A stretch of DNA of 64,000 nt. Source: Atrichornis clamosus. Its lineage: Eukaryota > Chordata > Aves > Passeriformes > Menuridae. The notes under the pieces were generated by a model, which worked only from the letters and a program-made list of their open reading frames with translations, had not been told where the DNA came from and made no database searches. Positions 46,771-58,110 of this stretch are shown here, one piece after another (position 1 is the first letter of the stretch; each line of letters starts with the position of its first letter). The translations under genes and the position numbers were made by a program. The stretch lies in contig WBMZ01014035.1 of assembly GCA_013400975.1 (NCBI GenBank), positions 62,001 through 126,000 on the forward strand, read 5' to 3'.

Positions 46771-49700
46771 GAATTATCCATCTCTGATGGGTCTTTTTTG
46801 GCACAAGGAGCAAGGAAATGTGATCCACCACCGTCCTTTAATTAGGCAGAGAAGGCAATCAGGGAGTTTTGTTTCTGGCAGGGTTTTGGGGCTGTTGGGG
46901 ACATCTGAGCCCATCTCCTGCAAGGGAAGGCTCCAGAGCCCCAGTTCAGGGCTGCAGAAGTGGCCCATTAATGGTTCTTACCTGGTCACCTCCTCTCTGC
47001 CTCAGCTTTCCTCCAGCTCACCTGGGAGGAACCAACCATCCACTGGATCAGTCACTCTGATGGGGCTCTCTGACATCCAGAAGCACTCAGGAGCATCCTC
47101 AGGGCATCTTCCTTGCTCACGGAGTTTTCCGGCATCCCAGCTGCTGACCAGAAGGGAGGAAGGGGCAGCACAAAGGAGTCAGGTGGAGCTGGGTGGGCAC
47201 CTGGACGGGAGATCCTTGAAATGAGGATGATTCTCACGTAACCAAAGATCTGTTTGGAAGAGGTGAGCCTTTCCAGACTAGAGGCACTCAAATGCAGTCT
47301 CAGGTGCCTGAGTGATCCTGTTGTGTGTGCTGACACAGGGATGAGAAACCAGAAGCCGCCGAGAAGTGATGGATTCACAGCATTTTCACTGAATGCTGAA
47401 CCTCGCTTGAATTCTCAGCTGCAGCTTTTTTGTCTCTGCAACCTGATATGAATCTGAGTATCCCTGACTGAAGGTGCTGGAGGAGGAGGAGGATGTTTCT
47501 AGAAAAAAAGTGTTCAGTTCAGGAACCAGCTGTTATTGCTAAATTAGGAGATTTAGACACATTGGGGGGGAAAAAAAGCAAAATGACTGAAAAGTTAAAA
47601 ATATAGCCTGAAATGTGGAGCCTGCCTGGGAGCTGCTTTTCACCCTTCTTTACTACCAGAACCTATAAACCAGGGAAAAAGGGGACTGCAACCACAGACC
47701 AGTGTTAGCACCTACATGAAAGATGGGAGACAGGAGGAGATAAGCCAGTCCAAAAGTTTCCCCTTAGTTATCACACGAAAGATTTTGCAAAATGACAAGC
47801 ATGAGTAAATCATCTCTGGGACAGGGACAAGGACCAGAGGCACAGAAGATGCTGCTCAGAAAGGAGATGTTTTCCTGCTCTTCTGTTGGTCATCAGCCTC
47901 AGGACAAATTGATTATCCTGCTAATTGCTGACCAGACACCAGTGTGACACTGAGATACCAAAATTCCTGAGGGCTTCTCCTGAAGTCATCCCACGTGGAG
48001 CCCTTTTCCAGGCAGCTGTGGTGGTCCAGGAAGGAACTGGGGGAAGTGGTGAGCAGGGGATGTGCAGATTCCAGCACCCAGCTCCTGACATGTCGGTGAG
48101 CCTCCTTAATCCGGGTTTTACATTTTAAAGAGAGAAAAGGAACTTCCAGGCAGGAGGATTTATACGCAAGGACTTAACAGTTAAATTTATTCATGGCTAA
48201 ACTGAGGAGCCCAGAGTTATTAAAGCATGAAATTGTGCCAGTCAATTAAGGCGTCAATCATAGCCAGCCTCATTTAGGAGAGCTGCTTTAATCCCAAGAA
48301 AGGAACATTTTTTTGGCCTAGTGAGAGAGCACAGTGACTTGAAGCTGGTTTTAGTGAAATAGCTGTTCCTCAGTTACCGTTCAGAGATTTGCCAATGTGT
48401 TGGGTCTTTTTTTTTTAATAGATTATTTTCTGCTGTGCTCCTTCCAAGGTGACTTGTGTTCTGCTCGAGTAGAAACACAGATGCAATTTGAGCTGGAGAT
48501 GGAGTAACTCGAGTGGGCTAAACAGCAAACAAACAAGGAAACTAATCAAAGAGGCATTTAAACTGGCAAATATCAGAGTTCTGGGACATCTCTTGCTTTT
48601 AAGCAGATAACGGATTCTCCTTTTGTTTTTAAAACTCAGCAATTAGATTATTCTGCTTGTCACTTCATGCAACATGTGTTTATTTTATTTGCTTTTTAAG
48701 CCTTTTTTCCCCCCTCTGGGTCGAAATCCCGGAATGGTGCCTGCATTACTGATATGTTTTTAACAAGTGGTGATTACCATTTGGCCCTGGTTATGCAGAG
48801 CAGGTCACAAACCTGGTTGTAATGAAGGAGAAACATCTCCGGTGGGGATTTTCTGGGAGTTGACTGGAAGCCTGGGTGCTAGATATGATCATTTCTTCCT
48901 TATCCACCAAATCTCAGGGAAAAGAGAGAAGAGGCTTGGGTTTGGAAGAGAAACAGGAGTTCAGGGAGTGCAACAACTGGCCAGGCTGGCCCTGTGTCAT
49001 AAGTGGAGCTTTGTAGAGAGCTGAGTTGTCCTTCCAATCCTTCCAAGTGCACTCCATTCCAATTTCTGACCAGCTGCAGGTATTTCACTGGAAGTATTTT
49101 GGAGGTGTGGACAGCCTTGGGTGCACTTTCCAGCAGCGGAGTTGTGCAGTGAGAGGCAGCAAGGCTGGGCAGGGGAGGAGGAGGTGGCTGAGCTGCCTTT
49201 GCACTCCCGTGTCCCTTCCTGCAGAATGGGGCATCCAGTGACAATCCTGGCTGTGACGGGAGCCAGGGGAAAGCTGTGGGTGTTTTAAGAACAAAACTCA
49301 GGCTGCAGGGCAGCTCCAGAGCCTTCTCTGGCTGCTGTGGGTCACACAGGCTTTGTACCAGCACAGCTTCCCCTGGTGAAAGCTCTTCCTGTGGGATAGG
49401 AGTGAGGCTGTTCCCTGCAGGACAGGTGGGTTTCTATTTAGCTGCTGCTAAATGGAGCCTCTGGATATTTTCTGGAGGTTGCAAACACCTCTCTGAACCA
49501 AAAGCCTCCTCAGCGAGCCCATGGCCAACACAAACCTCTCTGGAATTTCTTGGAGTCTGCAGCTGTGCTTTGTGCAGGGAGGAAGGGGGATTTTTTTGGA
49601 TCTGCTAAGGGCCATGGAAAGCTTTGCTCTTGGAAACTCTCCTGTCCTGAGAGTGTGCAGAGCCCAGCTGGTGAGACAGTACCAATGGCAGTAGTCTTTA

Positions 49701-49900
49701 GGACTAGACACACAGTAAATTTAGGTAACTTGACTTGAAATTCCAATTCCTGGGGCCAAGGAGGTCGAGGAAGTTGCTCTGATATTTGTTGTAGAAGCAG
49801 GGCCTGTGGGTGCACCAGTCCCACCTGCTCTGCTGGGTGCAGAGGTTGGTAACCTCGCTTTCCAGCTTGTTCCAGTGCCAGGCACACCAGTTGCCCACAT
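46771..49900. other. Unique DNA, no gene seen
   Basis: 48,170-48,300 and 48,600-48,760 are AT-rich. Frames of up to 154 codons occur near 46,770 and 48,900 without recognisable domains. Confidence 0.55.
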
Positions 49901-50175
49901 TCTCATAGAACGGTTTGGGTTTAAAGAGACCTCAACAATTATAAAGTTCTCACCCCCTGCCATGGGCAGGGACACCTTGTACCATCCCGGGGTGCTCCAA
50001 GCCCCGTCCAACCTGGCGTTGGACACTTCCAGGGATCCAGGGGCAGCCACAGCTTCTCTGGGAAACCTATGCCAGGGCCTCCCCACCTTCACAGGGAAGA
50101 ATTTCTTCCCAATATCCCATCTAACCCTGCCCTCTGCCAGTTCAAAGCCATTCCCCCCGTTCTATCACAACATTC
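49901..50175 (-). mobile_element. CR1 LINE 3' fragment
   Basis: CTCATAGAACGGTTTGGGTT, CCATGGGCAGGGACACCTTG, ACACTTCCAGGGATCCAGG and TTCTTCCCAATATCCCATC. It shares the extra GATCCAG bases with the copy at 43,503, so the two may be one subfamily. Confidence 0.92.
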
Positions 50176-51663
50176 CTGTGTGAAAGCTCCCTCTGACCTC
50201 TCAGGAAGAGCACATCCACTTGTGTCCGTGCTCTCCTGGTCACCTGTGTCCAGAGAATGGGTCCAAGCTGGAAGAGGTGAAGGGGAGAGGAACAAGGAGT
50301 TTGTCTTGTAAGAGGAGACAAAAAGATTTTTGCCTCATCCCCCCATGCCAGTGAGAGCTAAGATGCCGTGTGACTGCTCTCTCTAAATACCCTGAGCAGG
50401 GAGAGCAAGAGAGTAGTGCTGGAAACAAAGAGCCACCTCATGGAAGGGCCTTGCTGCCAAACTGGAAACTGCCCAGGCCTCGTGGTGAAACCATCCAGGC
50501 TGGGATGGGGAGGGGGCTGAAAAGCTCCTGAAAGGCAAAAACGTGAGGGGAGCTTATCCTTGCTATGCCCACGAAGGGTGTTGTGTAACAAAGGTGCCTG
50601 TGGGGTGCCCAGGAGGTGCCTCCACTCCTCCCCCTCTCCCTTCCTCTGGAGTGAAGATAATGGCTCTGCACGCCTGGCAGGGGGATGAGAGACTGAGCAC
50701 ATGACCGAGGTGTGACAGTGATTGGAGCGTTGGATATACCTGAGACAGACACATCTCGCTGTAATTTGCGGTGTTAAAACCAAGCCTATTTAATTACTAG
50801 GCTGCAGACTATTTTTTCCCCTTCCCACCTGCCGTGAGATATTGTGAGGAGGGAAAAAATAGCACAAGTGCAGAGAAAGCCTTAATAAAAGCTTTGGAGG
50901 GATGTAAGTGGGTCTCATCTCTGTAGGTATCAAGGTAACTTTTCTCTGTACTCAGAAGAAGTTTTCCCAGGCTGGCTGTTTGATTTATTGTCCAGATCCT
51001 AAACTGGAACATTTCTGCCTTGGTTCTGGCAGTAAAGAACAAAAGTGTTAAATGTGAGTTGTCCACATTGTGTTTCATTTTGCTGCTAGATGTTTTGACA
51101 GCCAAGAGATTTCTCAGTATGATCTCTTCTTCTTTTTTCTTTCTTTTTTTTTTCCCCCCTATCACTTATTTTTATAGGACACTGGGGGTGGGGAGAGAAC
51201 TGAACTTCCCATCAGCTGGTGGCATTGTGTCAGTCAGAGAGATGTTTTTTGGTTAAATCCCAAATAATGTCTTCTCAGCTTTCTAAAAGCTGTGATATTT
51301 TTGAGGTGTCACCGACTTAGTCCTTGAGGCGTGCAAGATGTTGCGAGTGTGTAATTTTAATCCCTGCATTAAAACAAAGATTGCCCCTCGTGACCTCATT
51401 TGAATCTGGTTGGACCCTCCTGGGTCAGCTTTGACCCTAATTTGTCACATTAGTGAGGCTGAGCAAGCTAAATTTGCCAGTAATGAGACTGAAAAGCCGG
51501 GGAGATGTTTCTTTTGGGTCAGTGCATTGTTGGAGGGAAGGCTGAGGTCCCTCAGTCCCTCTGGGGACTTTTCCATGGCCAGCTGAGCAATTGTGCACCC
51601 GTCACACTCAGATTAAACCACAAGACTGCTCAAAACGGCCACTTCAGCCCAAGATCTGGAGCT

Positions 51664-51832
51664 GTCCCTCCATCCCTTGTCCCGAGTCCCTCTCCAGCTC
51701 TCCTGGAGCCCCTTCAGGCACTGGAAGGGGCTCTAAGGCCTCCCTGGAGCCCTCTCTTGTCCAGGTGAACACCCCCAGCTCTCTCAACCTGTCTCTGTAA
51801 CAGAGGTACTCCAGCCCTCAGAGCATTCTCCT
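51664..51832 (-). mobile_element. CR1 LINE internal fragment lacking the 3' end
   Basis: CTCTCCAGCTCTCCTGGAGCC, CCTTCAGGCACTGGAAGGGG and CAGGTGAACACCCCCAGCTC match the 5' portions of the copies at 14,945 and 19,187. The terminal 250 bases expected on the left are absent. Confidence 0.85.
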
Positions 51833-54800
51833 GATCATTATTTCTCCCTACTTTTCTGTGCCAGGAACTGCAGGATTTCCAACCCATTTTGTGGTCTGGT
51901 TTTTATGGTGTCACTGACACAGACCGTGGCAGTCCTTACATATGTGGTATTTCTGGGTCAAAACACTTGGCAGTTGTGCCAAATGTTTGGATTCAGCTTT
52001 CCAAGGCACAGTTACAGCTCCAGCTGTGGCAGAGTTTTACACATGAGAGGATTCATCCGTTCAAATTCAGATACCTCCAGCGTAGCCACCTCCTCTAAGC
52101 AAATCCCTCTGGGCTCTCTCTACAGTGCCTGGAAAGAAACAGCCTGTTGAGGGTGAAATTAATCTCATCCACACCAGACATCTCCGTCTGATCAAGGAAA
52201 TAACTTCCCAACTTTACTTCTCTCCAGCAATAGCAATGGGAGCATTGTGCCACCACCTTAAACATCAGCAGAAATCCAAAATTAAGCATTTCTACCTGTT
52301 CCTGTGGTCTGTGGAGAATTGTAAATTGGGCTCTGAGGAAGTGTTTTGGTGACTCTGGGTGGGAGATGAGGGAGTGGAGATAACCTGTGTGTCCAAATAC
52401 TGCCAGGATTTGGGAATGCAAGGCTGGTAGGGTCTGTGAAAAGCAAAGGAAGCTAATTTTCTAGCCAGTCAGGTCCATATCCTTTTGAAGTGTTCCCTAA
52501 AAGAAATTCAAGGAAACATCTAGCCTTTAATGTCTAGACACCATCCCTTACAAAGTTGAGATCCTAAAGCTCTCTCCTGGCAATGGGCGGTGGGAAGAGA
52601 TGGCTCTGTCGTGCTGTGATGTGACCCAGTAGAAGAAAGGGAGCGTGGCCACTTCACAGAGCAGCAGCTCAGGCCTTTGAGCTCCTTTTCACTCTCCAAA
52701 TCATCGCTGCTGTGCTGCCAAAGCCCACGGTGAGGGCCTGAACCCAGTTCCCAAATTCCTCAGTACGGGAGCAAAGCGCCGCGGGTCGAAGGTTGGGCCA
52801 ACCTCCTTGCAAGCCTGGCAGGGGAGGAGTTAATTTGGATACAATGCCAATTCCTGCGTGGGGAGGTTGCCAGAAGAATATTCCCCCAGGTCTGACATGC
52901 CCTAAATACTGTCCTGCCAAATCCTCCCTGTTTTGGGTGGCAACCCACGAACGGCCATGGCTGTGCCCCAGACTTGCTCACCTCCGGGCCTGAGAACAAC
53001 CTTTCCACTCACTGCAGAGTATTGCTGGAGTTTCTGCTCCAATTGCAGCTCTCTTGGAGGATTTAGGAGACTGGGGAATAGGATTCAAACCTAAGAACGG
53101 GATGGTGCTGATGTATTTGTTTTCTCTACATCTGCTGGTTGTATTGGTTTATTCTTCTCTGGTCTCCAGTGTTATCATTAGTTCATCTTTGTTGATATGT
53201 TTTTCCTTGAAGCTTTTTTAAAAGATGTATTAGTGAGTTTTATAAGAAGGATGTGCCACGTTAAAAAAAAAAAAAGCAGAGGTGGAAAGGCACGACATCA
53301 CAGTGATTTCAAAAAAGCAACACACACACACACACACGGAATTTCTGTTTGCTTGATTTTTTTTCCCCCTGATCTTTGGTTCTGGCAGTGTTTTCTCACA
53401 GGGATATTTTTGCTTTCCCTGTTGCATCTCTATCACTCCTGCTATTCATTTTTCAGATGCAATCCTAGATCCTTTCTCAGAAATGTATTATAGGGTGTTT
53501 TCCTATTCAAAAACTACCTTACGTTGTGAACTAGTAGGGCAGGAAAAGTCTGGAATAACTGTTGAAGGGTTTGGGCTAAAATCTGATAGTGCCAGGGATT
53601 TTCTGGTTAGGACCAGTTTACAGAACTGCATTAGATACCCAAGAGGAAAAACGCATTTTTATATTATTTTTATTTTTTTAATTATTTCCCTCCCAGTGCT
53701 CGTTAGTGCTTTTTGGTGTTCCTGATGTTAAACTAAGGACTCATCATCATTAGACACTTCCAGACAGTTTTCACTTAATTTCCAGTGGAATTTAAGTGGA
53801 AAAACATAAAGAAGTAACTGAGGAAGAGCAGAGAGACAAACTTTAGGAAATCTGTCTCCTGATAGGATTGGTGAGTTGTTATTTTGGCATCCAGACTCCT
53901 GCTACAGTCTGAAGCTGCTGGGGAGGACAGCACCTCTCTGGTGTCCACTCCAGAAACACCTTTCTTTCTCCCAGAGCAGCACAAACAGCTCCTTAAACCC
54001 AGGAGTTGCCTGGAACTACGCACTTCCCAGTGACTTTGAGTGCAGGAGCAGCCCTTGGTTTGATCCTGCAATCCCAAGCCCCAAGCTAATTGTTCTTAAT
54101 TTAAATGCTGTGTTTATTTATTTATATCGCTACTGTGCTGACAAGGCCTTGAAGTCTCAAAGGCTGTCCCCACCTTTCTTCTCCCAACACTCTTCCACCA
54201 TACCAGCAGGACATTGTGTCCTGGCCTGGCTCTGAAAGCCAAGACAGCCCCAAATCTCATCCAAAGAGCTCTTTTGAGTTGTTTCCCCATGGACTTTTGT
54301 GCCATGGGGGCCATGCTCAGGTCAGGGGGCAGGGCTGGGTGGTCTCCAGGGTGCTGGGCCTTGAGGCTGCATCCCAGGAACAAGATTTCTGGGAAACATC
54401 CCTCTGTTTCCACACGGGATTTGTTCTTGCTCCAGGCTGTTGGCATTTTGATGTCTCTTGAAGATACAACAGAAAAGTGGCTCTTGAGAAGTGACAGCAC
54501 TAAACTCTGATTAATGTCTCCAAGGAGAGTCAACCAGAACTGTTTCGTTTGAGCTGCATCCATTTCCATATGCAGCCCAGACTTTTTTTGACAATGCTAT
54601 AGAAATGTGATGCTTGGTAAAAGTGAAGCTTGTTATCAGGAATATTTCTCCTTCAGCCTTTAAGAAGAGGTGAAAAAAACCCCTCCCGAAGCTCTGTATA
54701 AAGATCCTGGAATATTAATTTCCAAATTAGCAGGAGACTGTCCAACATTCTCCCATGGAACCCATACCTGAGGGTTTAGATTCTCATTTAGGTGACCTGC

Positions 54801-54936
54801 ACACAGTCTTGGGATGGGCATGAGCATGGAAACATGAAGTTAAAGACCGATGGAAACCAGGGTGATCCACGTGCATCTTTGCTGGGACATTGCAGGACCA
54901 CACTCATGACCTCCTATTGCTTCTAATTTACCACAG
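51833..54936. other. Unique DNA with simple repeats
   Basis: It holds the CA microsatellite at 53,319 and A/T-rich runs near 53,650. No exon recognised. Confidence 0.55.
53319..53337. repeat. CA dinucleotide microsatellite
   Basis: A run of about nine CA units, between an A6 run and ACGGAAT. A 13-base A run lies 40 bases to its left. Confidence 0.95.
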
Positions 54937-55292
54937 AATCACAGAATATCCTGAGCTGGAAGGGACCCACCAGGATCATCGAGTCCAGCTCCTGGCCCTG
55001 CACAGACACCCCAGCAATCCCACCCTGTGCATCCCTGGGAGCGTTGTCCAAAGGCTCCTGGAGCTCTGGCAGATTTGGGGCCGTGCCCATTCCCTGGGGA
55101 GCCTGCTCAGTGCCCAGCACCCTCTGGGGAAGAACCTTTCCCTGATATCCAACCTAAACCTGCCCTGGCACAGCTCCAGCCGTTCCCTGGGTCCTGTCCC
55201 TGTCACAGGGAGCAGAGGTGGGAGCTGCCCCTCCTGAGGAAGTTGCAGACCCTGATGAGTCTCCCCCCAGTCTCCTCCAGGCTGAACAAACC
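54937..55292 (-). mobile_element. CR1 LINE 3' fragment, about 355 bp
   Basis: AATCACAGAATATCCTGAGC, CAGCTCCTGGCCCTGCACAG, GGAGCTCTGGCAGATTTGGGG, AACCTTTCCCTGATATCCAAC and CTCCTCCAGGCTGAAC. It ends next to the first copy of the 225-bp duplicated segment. Confidence 0.93.
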
Positions 55293-55742
55293 TGTTTAAT
55301 TGACCTCAGCCCTCCTTTGGCCACTCTCTAATATCCTGATATCCTCCTTTTTTTTAGTGGCACTAATTTAGGGAGCGCATCTTCCCGAGAGCTGGCTGCA
55401 GTTTGTCTGGGCACGTTCGCAGCAGCACAGGCAGCAGCTGCTGCCCGAATCTTCGGCCTGGGAGTGAAGTGACCGAGGCATTCCACAGTCTGGGGAGTGC
55501 ACGTTTGGCATTCAGATNTGTTTAATTGACCTCAGCCCTCCTTTGGCCACTCTCTAATATCCTGATATCCTCCTTTTTTTTAGTGGCACTAATTTAGGGA
55601 GCGCATCTTCCCGAGAGCTGGCTGCAGTTTGTCTGGGCACGTTCGCAGCAGCACAGGCAGCAGCTGCTGCCCGAATCTTCGGCCTGGGAGTGAAGTGACC
55701 GAGGCATTCCACAGTCTGGGAGTGCACGTTTGGCATTCAGAT
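55293..55742. other. Assembly join: single N between 225- and 224-bp direct copies
   Basis: 55,293-55,517 and 55,519-55,742 agree throughout except that the first has GGGG and the second GGG after ACAGTCT. The N is at 55,518. This is what an uncollapsed contig overlap looks like. Confidence 0.9.
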
Positions 55743-56195
55743 TGCCTGCACTGAGCGGACAAACCGCGGGCTCTGAGCAGAGCCCTCCCGAGCCGCGCTA
55801 ACGATTTACGAGCTCACGGCTGTGTTGTCACACACGGTCACCAAGTGCCTGGCATTTGGCCACTCTATTCCTCCCTCTTTCCCTAACTGCTGCGTTATCA
55901 GACCGCTGACCACGTTCAGAGGGACAGAGATGTGAAGATAAGAGCGGCAGAGAAGATGGGAAAGTGGCTCCAGATAAGGCAGCTTTTCTCATCACCCAGA
56001 ACGAGTTAATTTTCTCATGCACGGGCTGGAGCGAGTGCTGCGAGTTTCCAGCTATCCTCTAGCACAGCACGCACTGCAGCCTACGAAGATTTTGCCTTTT
56101 TTAATTGCTCGAGCAGCTATTTGCCAGAGTCCTGCTGCTGCTGTCCAAGGTCCGAGTGCTCGGCGGGGAGAGCAGGAAAACGCCCAGCACGTCTA
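55590..56195. promoter_or_regulatory. CpG-rich unique patch, possible regulatory element
   Basis: I count roughly 35-40 CpG, spread evenly, between repeat-rich AT-moderate flanks. It contains a CAGCAGCACAGGCAGCAGC run and TTAATT motifs near 56,000-56,105. It has no clear exon. The left third is present twice because of the assembly join at 55,518. Confidence 0.35.
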
Positions 56196-56562
56196 GGCTG
56201 CCCAGTCTGAGCCTGGAAATAGTCTGGGATGTGGTTGCCTTGGAGGGGCAGGCTCAGGGCTTGGGTTCAGCACTTTGAGGCTGAAACACAGCAGGGTTAG
56301 CACATAAATCCTGGGAGCTTGTCTGGGTGTGGTGGTATGAACAACTCCTGGCTCCGACAGGGACCATCTCCAGGGTGGGTCTTGCTGCTTCCTGCCCATA
56401 ACAGAGGGTTTTTTTCTCCACCAGTCAGAGGATGTGGAGATCAATTGTATTTCTGTGATTCTCCCTCAGGTTGGACGTCAGACCCTGACAGAGTTCAGGC
56501 TGCAGAGAGAGCTCCTCTCCCACCTCGACTGGGACACCAAGCCACGATGCACCTCCACCTTA

Positions 56563-56625
56563 GAGAATCCCAGAACGGTTTGGGTGCGAAAGGACCTTAA
56601 AGCTCATCCAGTTTCACACCTGTTT
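56563..56625 (-). mobile_element. Short CR1 3'-end fragment
   Basis: GAGAATCCCAGAACGGTTTGG and GGACCTTAAAGCTCATCCAG are the last 60 bases of a minus-strand CR1. Confidence 0.85.
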
Positions 56626-56831
56626 GCAAGGGAGGTTCAGCTCTTCACACATTAAGGCATTTGTGTAATATCATCTTTCAAGTCTCCCTTTCTTCTTGGG
56701 GTTTTTTTTCTGAAATTGTACGTTCCACGTGGAGGATTTTGTCATTTAAAAAAAAAAAGGTGGAATCACCAGAGCAGAGCAGTCTGCTTCCTTCCGTGTG
56801 TGCCAGTGCTGAGAAGGGCTGGAAAAACTCC

Positions 56832-56968
56832 CTGGAAGTGTTCAAGGCCAGGTTGGACAGGGCTTGCAGCAACCTGGGGTCGTGGAAGGTGTCCCTGCCC
56901 ATGGCAGGGGGTGGAACTGGGTGATCTTTAATGTCCCTTCCAACCCAAACCATTCTGTGATTCTATGA
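56832..56968 (+). mobile_element. CR1 LINE 3' fragment
   Basis: TCCCTGGAAGTGTTCAAGGCC, CCATGGCAGGGGGTGGAAC and a CATTCTGTGATTCTATGA tail; the 5' side stops at the CCCTGGAAGTG block. Confidence 0.92.
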
Positions 56969-57360
56969 AGTATCCACTTTTTGCCTTAGTTGTGATGACT
57001 TTATAGCAGAGACCTGCCTGTTCATCTGGTGATGTTGGGGTTTTGCTTAAGCTCTGCCTTAGAGTAATGCCCGAGATGGAGAAAAGGAACACAGTCAGGC
57101 AATGAAAGGTCTTGCAAGGTGAATATGAAACGTGTCTGGATTAAAATGGCAGCAAATCAAACAAAGGAAACTCATTTCTTACATAAGGGCACAGGTGGAA
57201 ACTGTCATGTGGCTGCCTTTCAGTTTTATTGACATGTGACTCAAAACAGCAGGAGCTTTTTCACATGGCAGGTAGGAGATCTGGAGATTGTCTTGCCAAA
57301 AAAAATATGGATGATAAGTGTTTGCATGTATTCAAGTGGGAAATTAGAAAAATAATCCAG

Positions 57361-57480
57361 ATCAGAGAATACTGAAGTTGGAAGGGCAACCTGGAGGCTT
57401 CTGAGTCCGTGTCATGCTCAAAGCAAAGACAGGGTCAGAAGTAGGTCAGGTTGCTCAAGATGAGGTTTGAATTTGGCCAA
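57361..57480 (-). mobile_element. Probable old CR1 3' fragment
   Basis: CAGAGAATACTGAAGTTGGAA, a TCATGCTCAAAGCA block and CAGGTTGCTCAAGATG resemble an older CR1 subfamily in minus orientation (compare 35,985). Divergence makes this tentative. Confidence 0.55.
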
Positions 57481-58004
57481 AGAAAGAGATTCCCCCACTC
57501 CTCTGCATCCATGTCTCCCAAAATCCCCCTCAGGGCACTGGTTGCCACCAACAGCCTTCTGCTTGCCAAGCTCAGCAGTGCCCTGGGCACCAGGTCCTGC
57601 TCAGCCCTGTGCCCCAGGCTGGGCTGTTACGTGGGGTTATCCAATCCCAGTGGAAGACTTGGCATTCCCTGTAGGAAAACAGGGGGGTTACACTGAGCCT
57701 TGCACAGAAATCATGTATAAACAGGGAATTTCCTGAAATAATTACGGTTGGATGATTTGAATGTAGTGAGGGCTGGGAAGGCAGATGATCCAGACTGTCC
57801 TTGTTCTAATATTTTTCCCAGGGCACCTCCTACTGTTGGAAAAGGCATTATGGGTTGAACAGACCTTTTGTTTCAAAAGGAAGAACCTGGCAAAGAACTG
57901 CAAGGTGGTAACTGGCCTGGAGAGGGTGAAGAGGGATGATCACTCATTCTCCTTCCTAAAGCAGGGATTAGCCAGAGCCTAAGGAGCTCAGCAGGTGGTT
58001 TAAA

Positions 58005-58110
58005 AGAGTGAAGGGAGACACTTCACCTACAAAGGAATTAAATTGTGGAAGTCATTACCTCGGGATGGCGGAGTGGGAAAAGTTTAAATAGAGGGGAAGG
58101 AGAGCATCCA
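58005..58110 (+). mobile_element. Possible ancient CR1-like fragment
   Basis: AAAGGAATTAAATTGTGGAAG, CATTACC and AAAGTTTAAATAGAGGGG resemble the block preceding the 3' end in ancient CR1 subfamilies as I remember them. No tail is visible. Confidence 0.4.
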
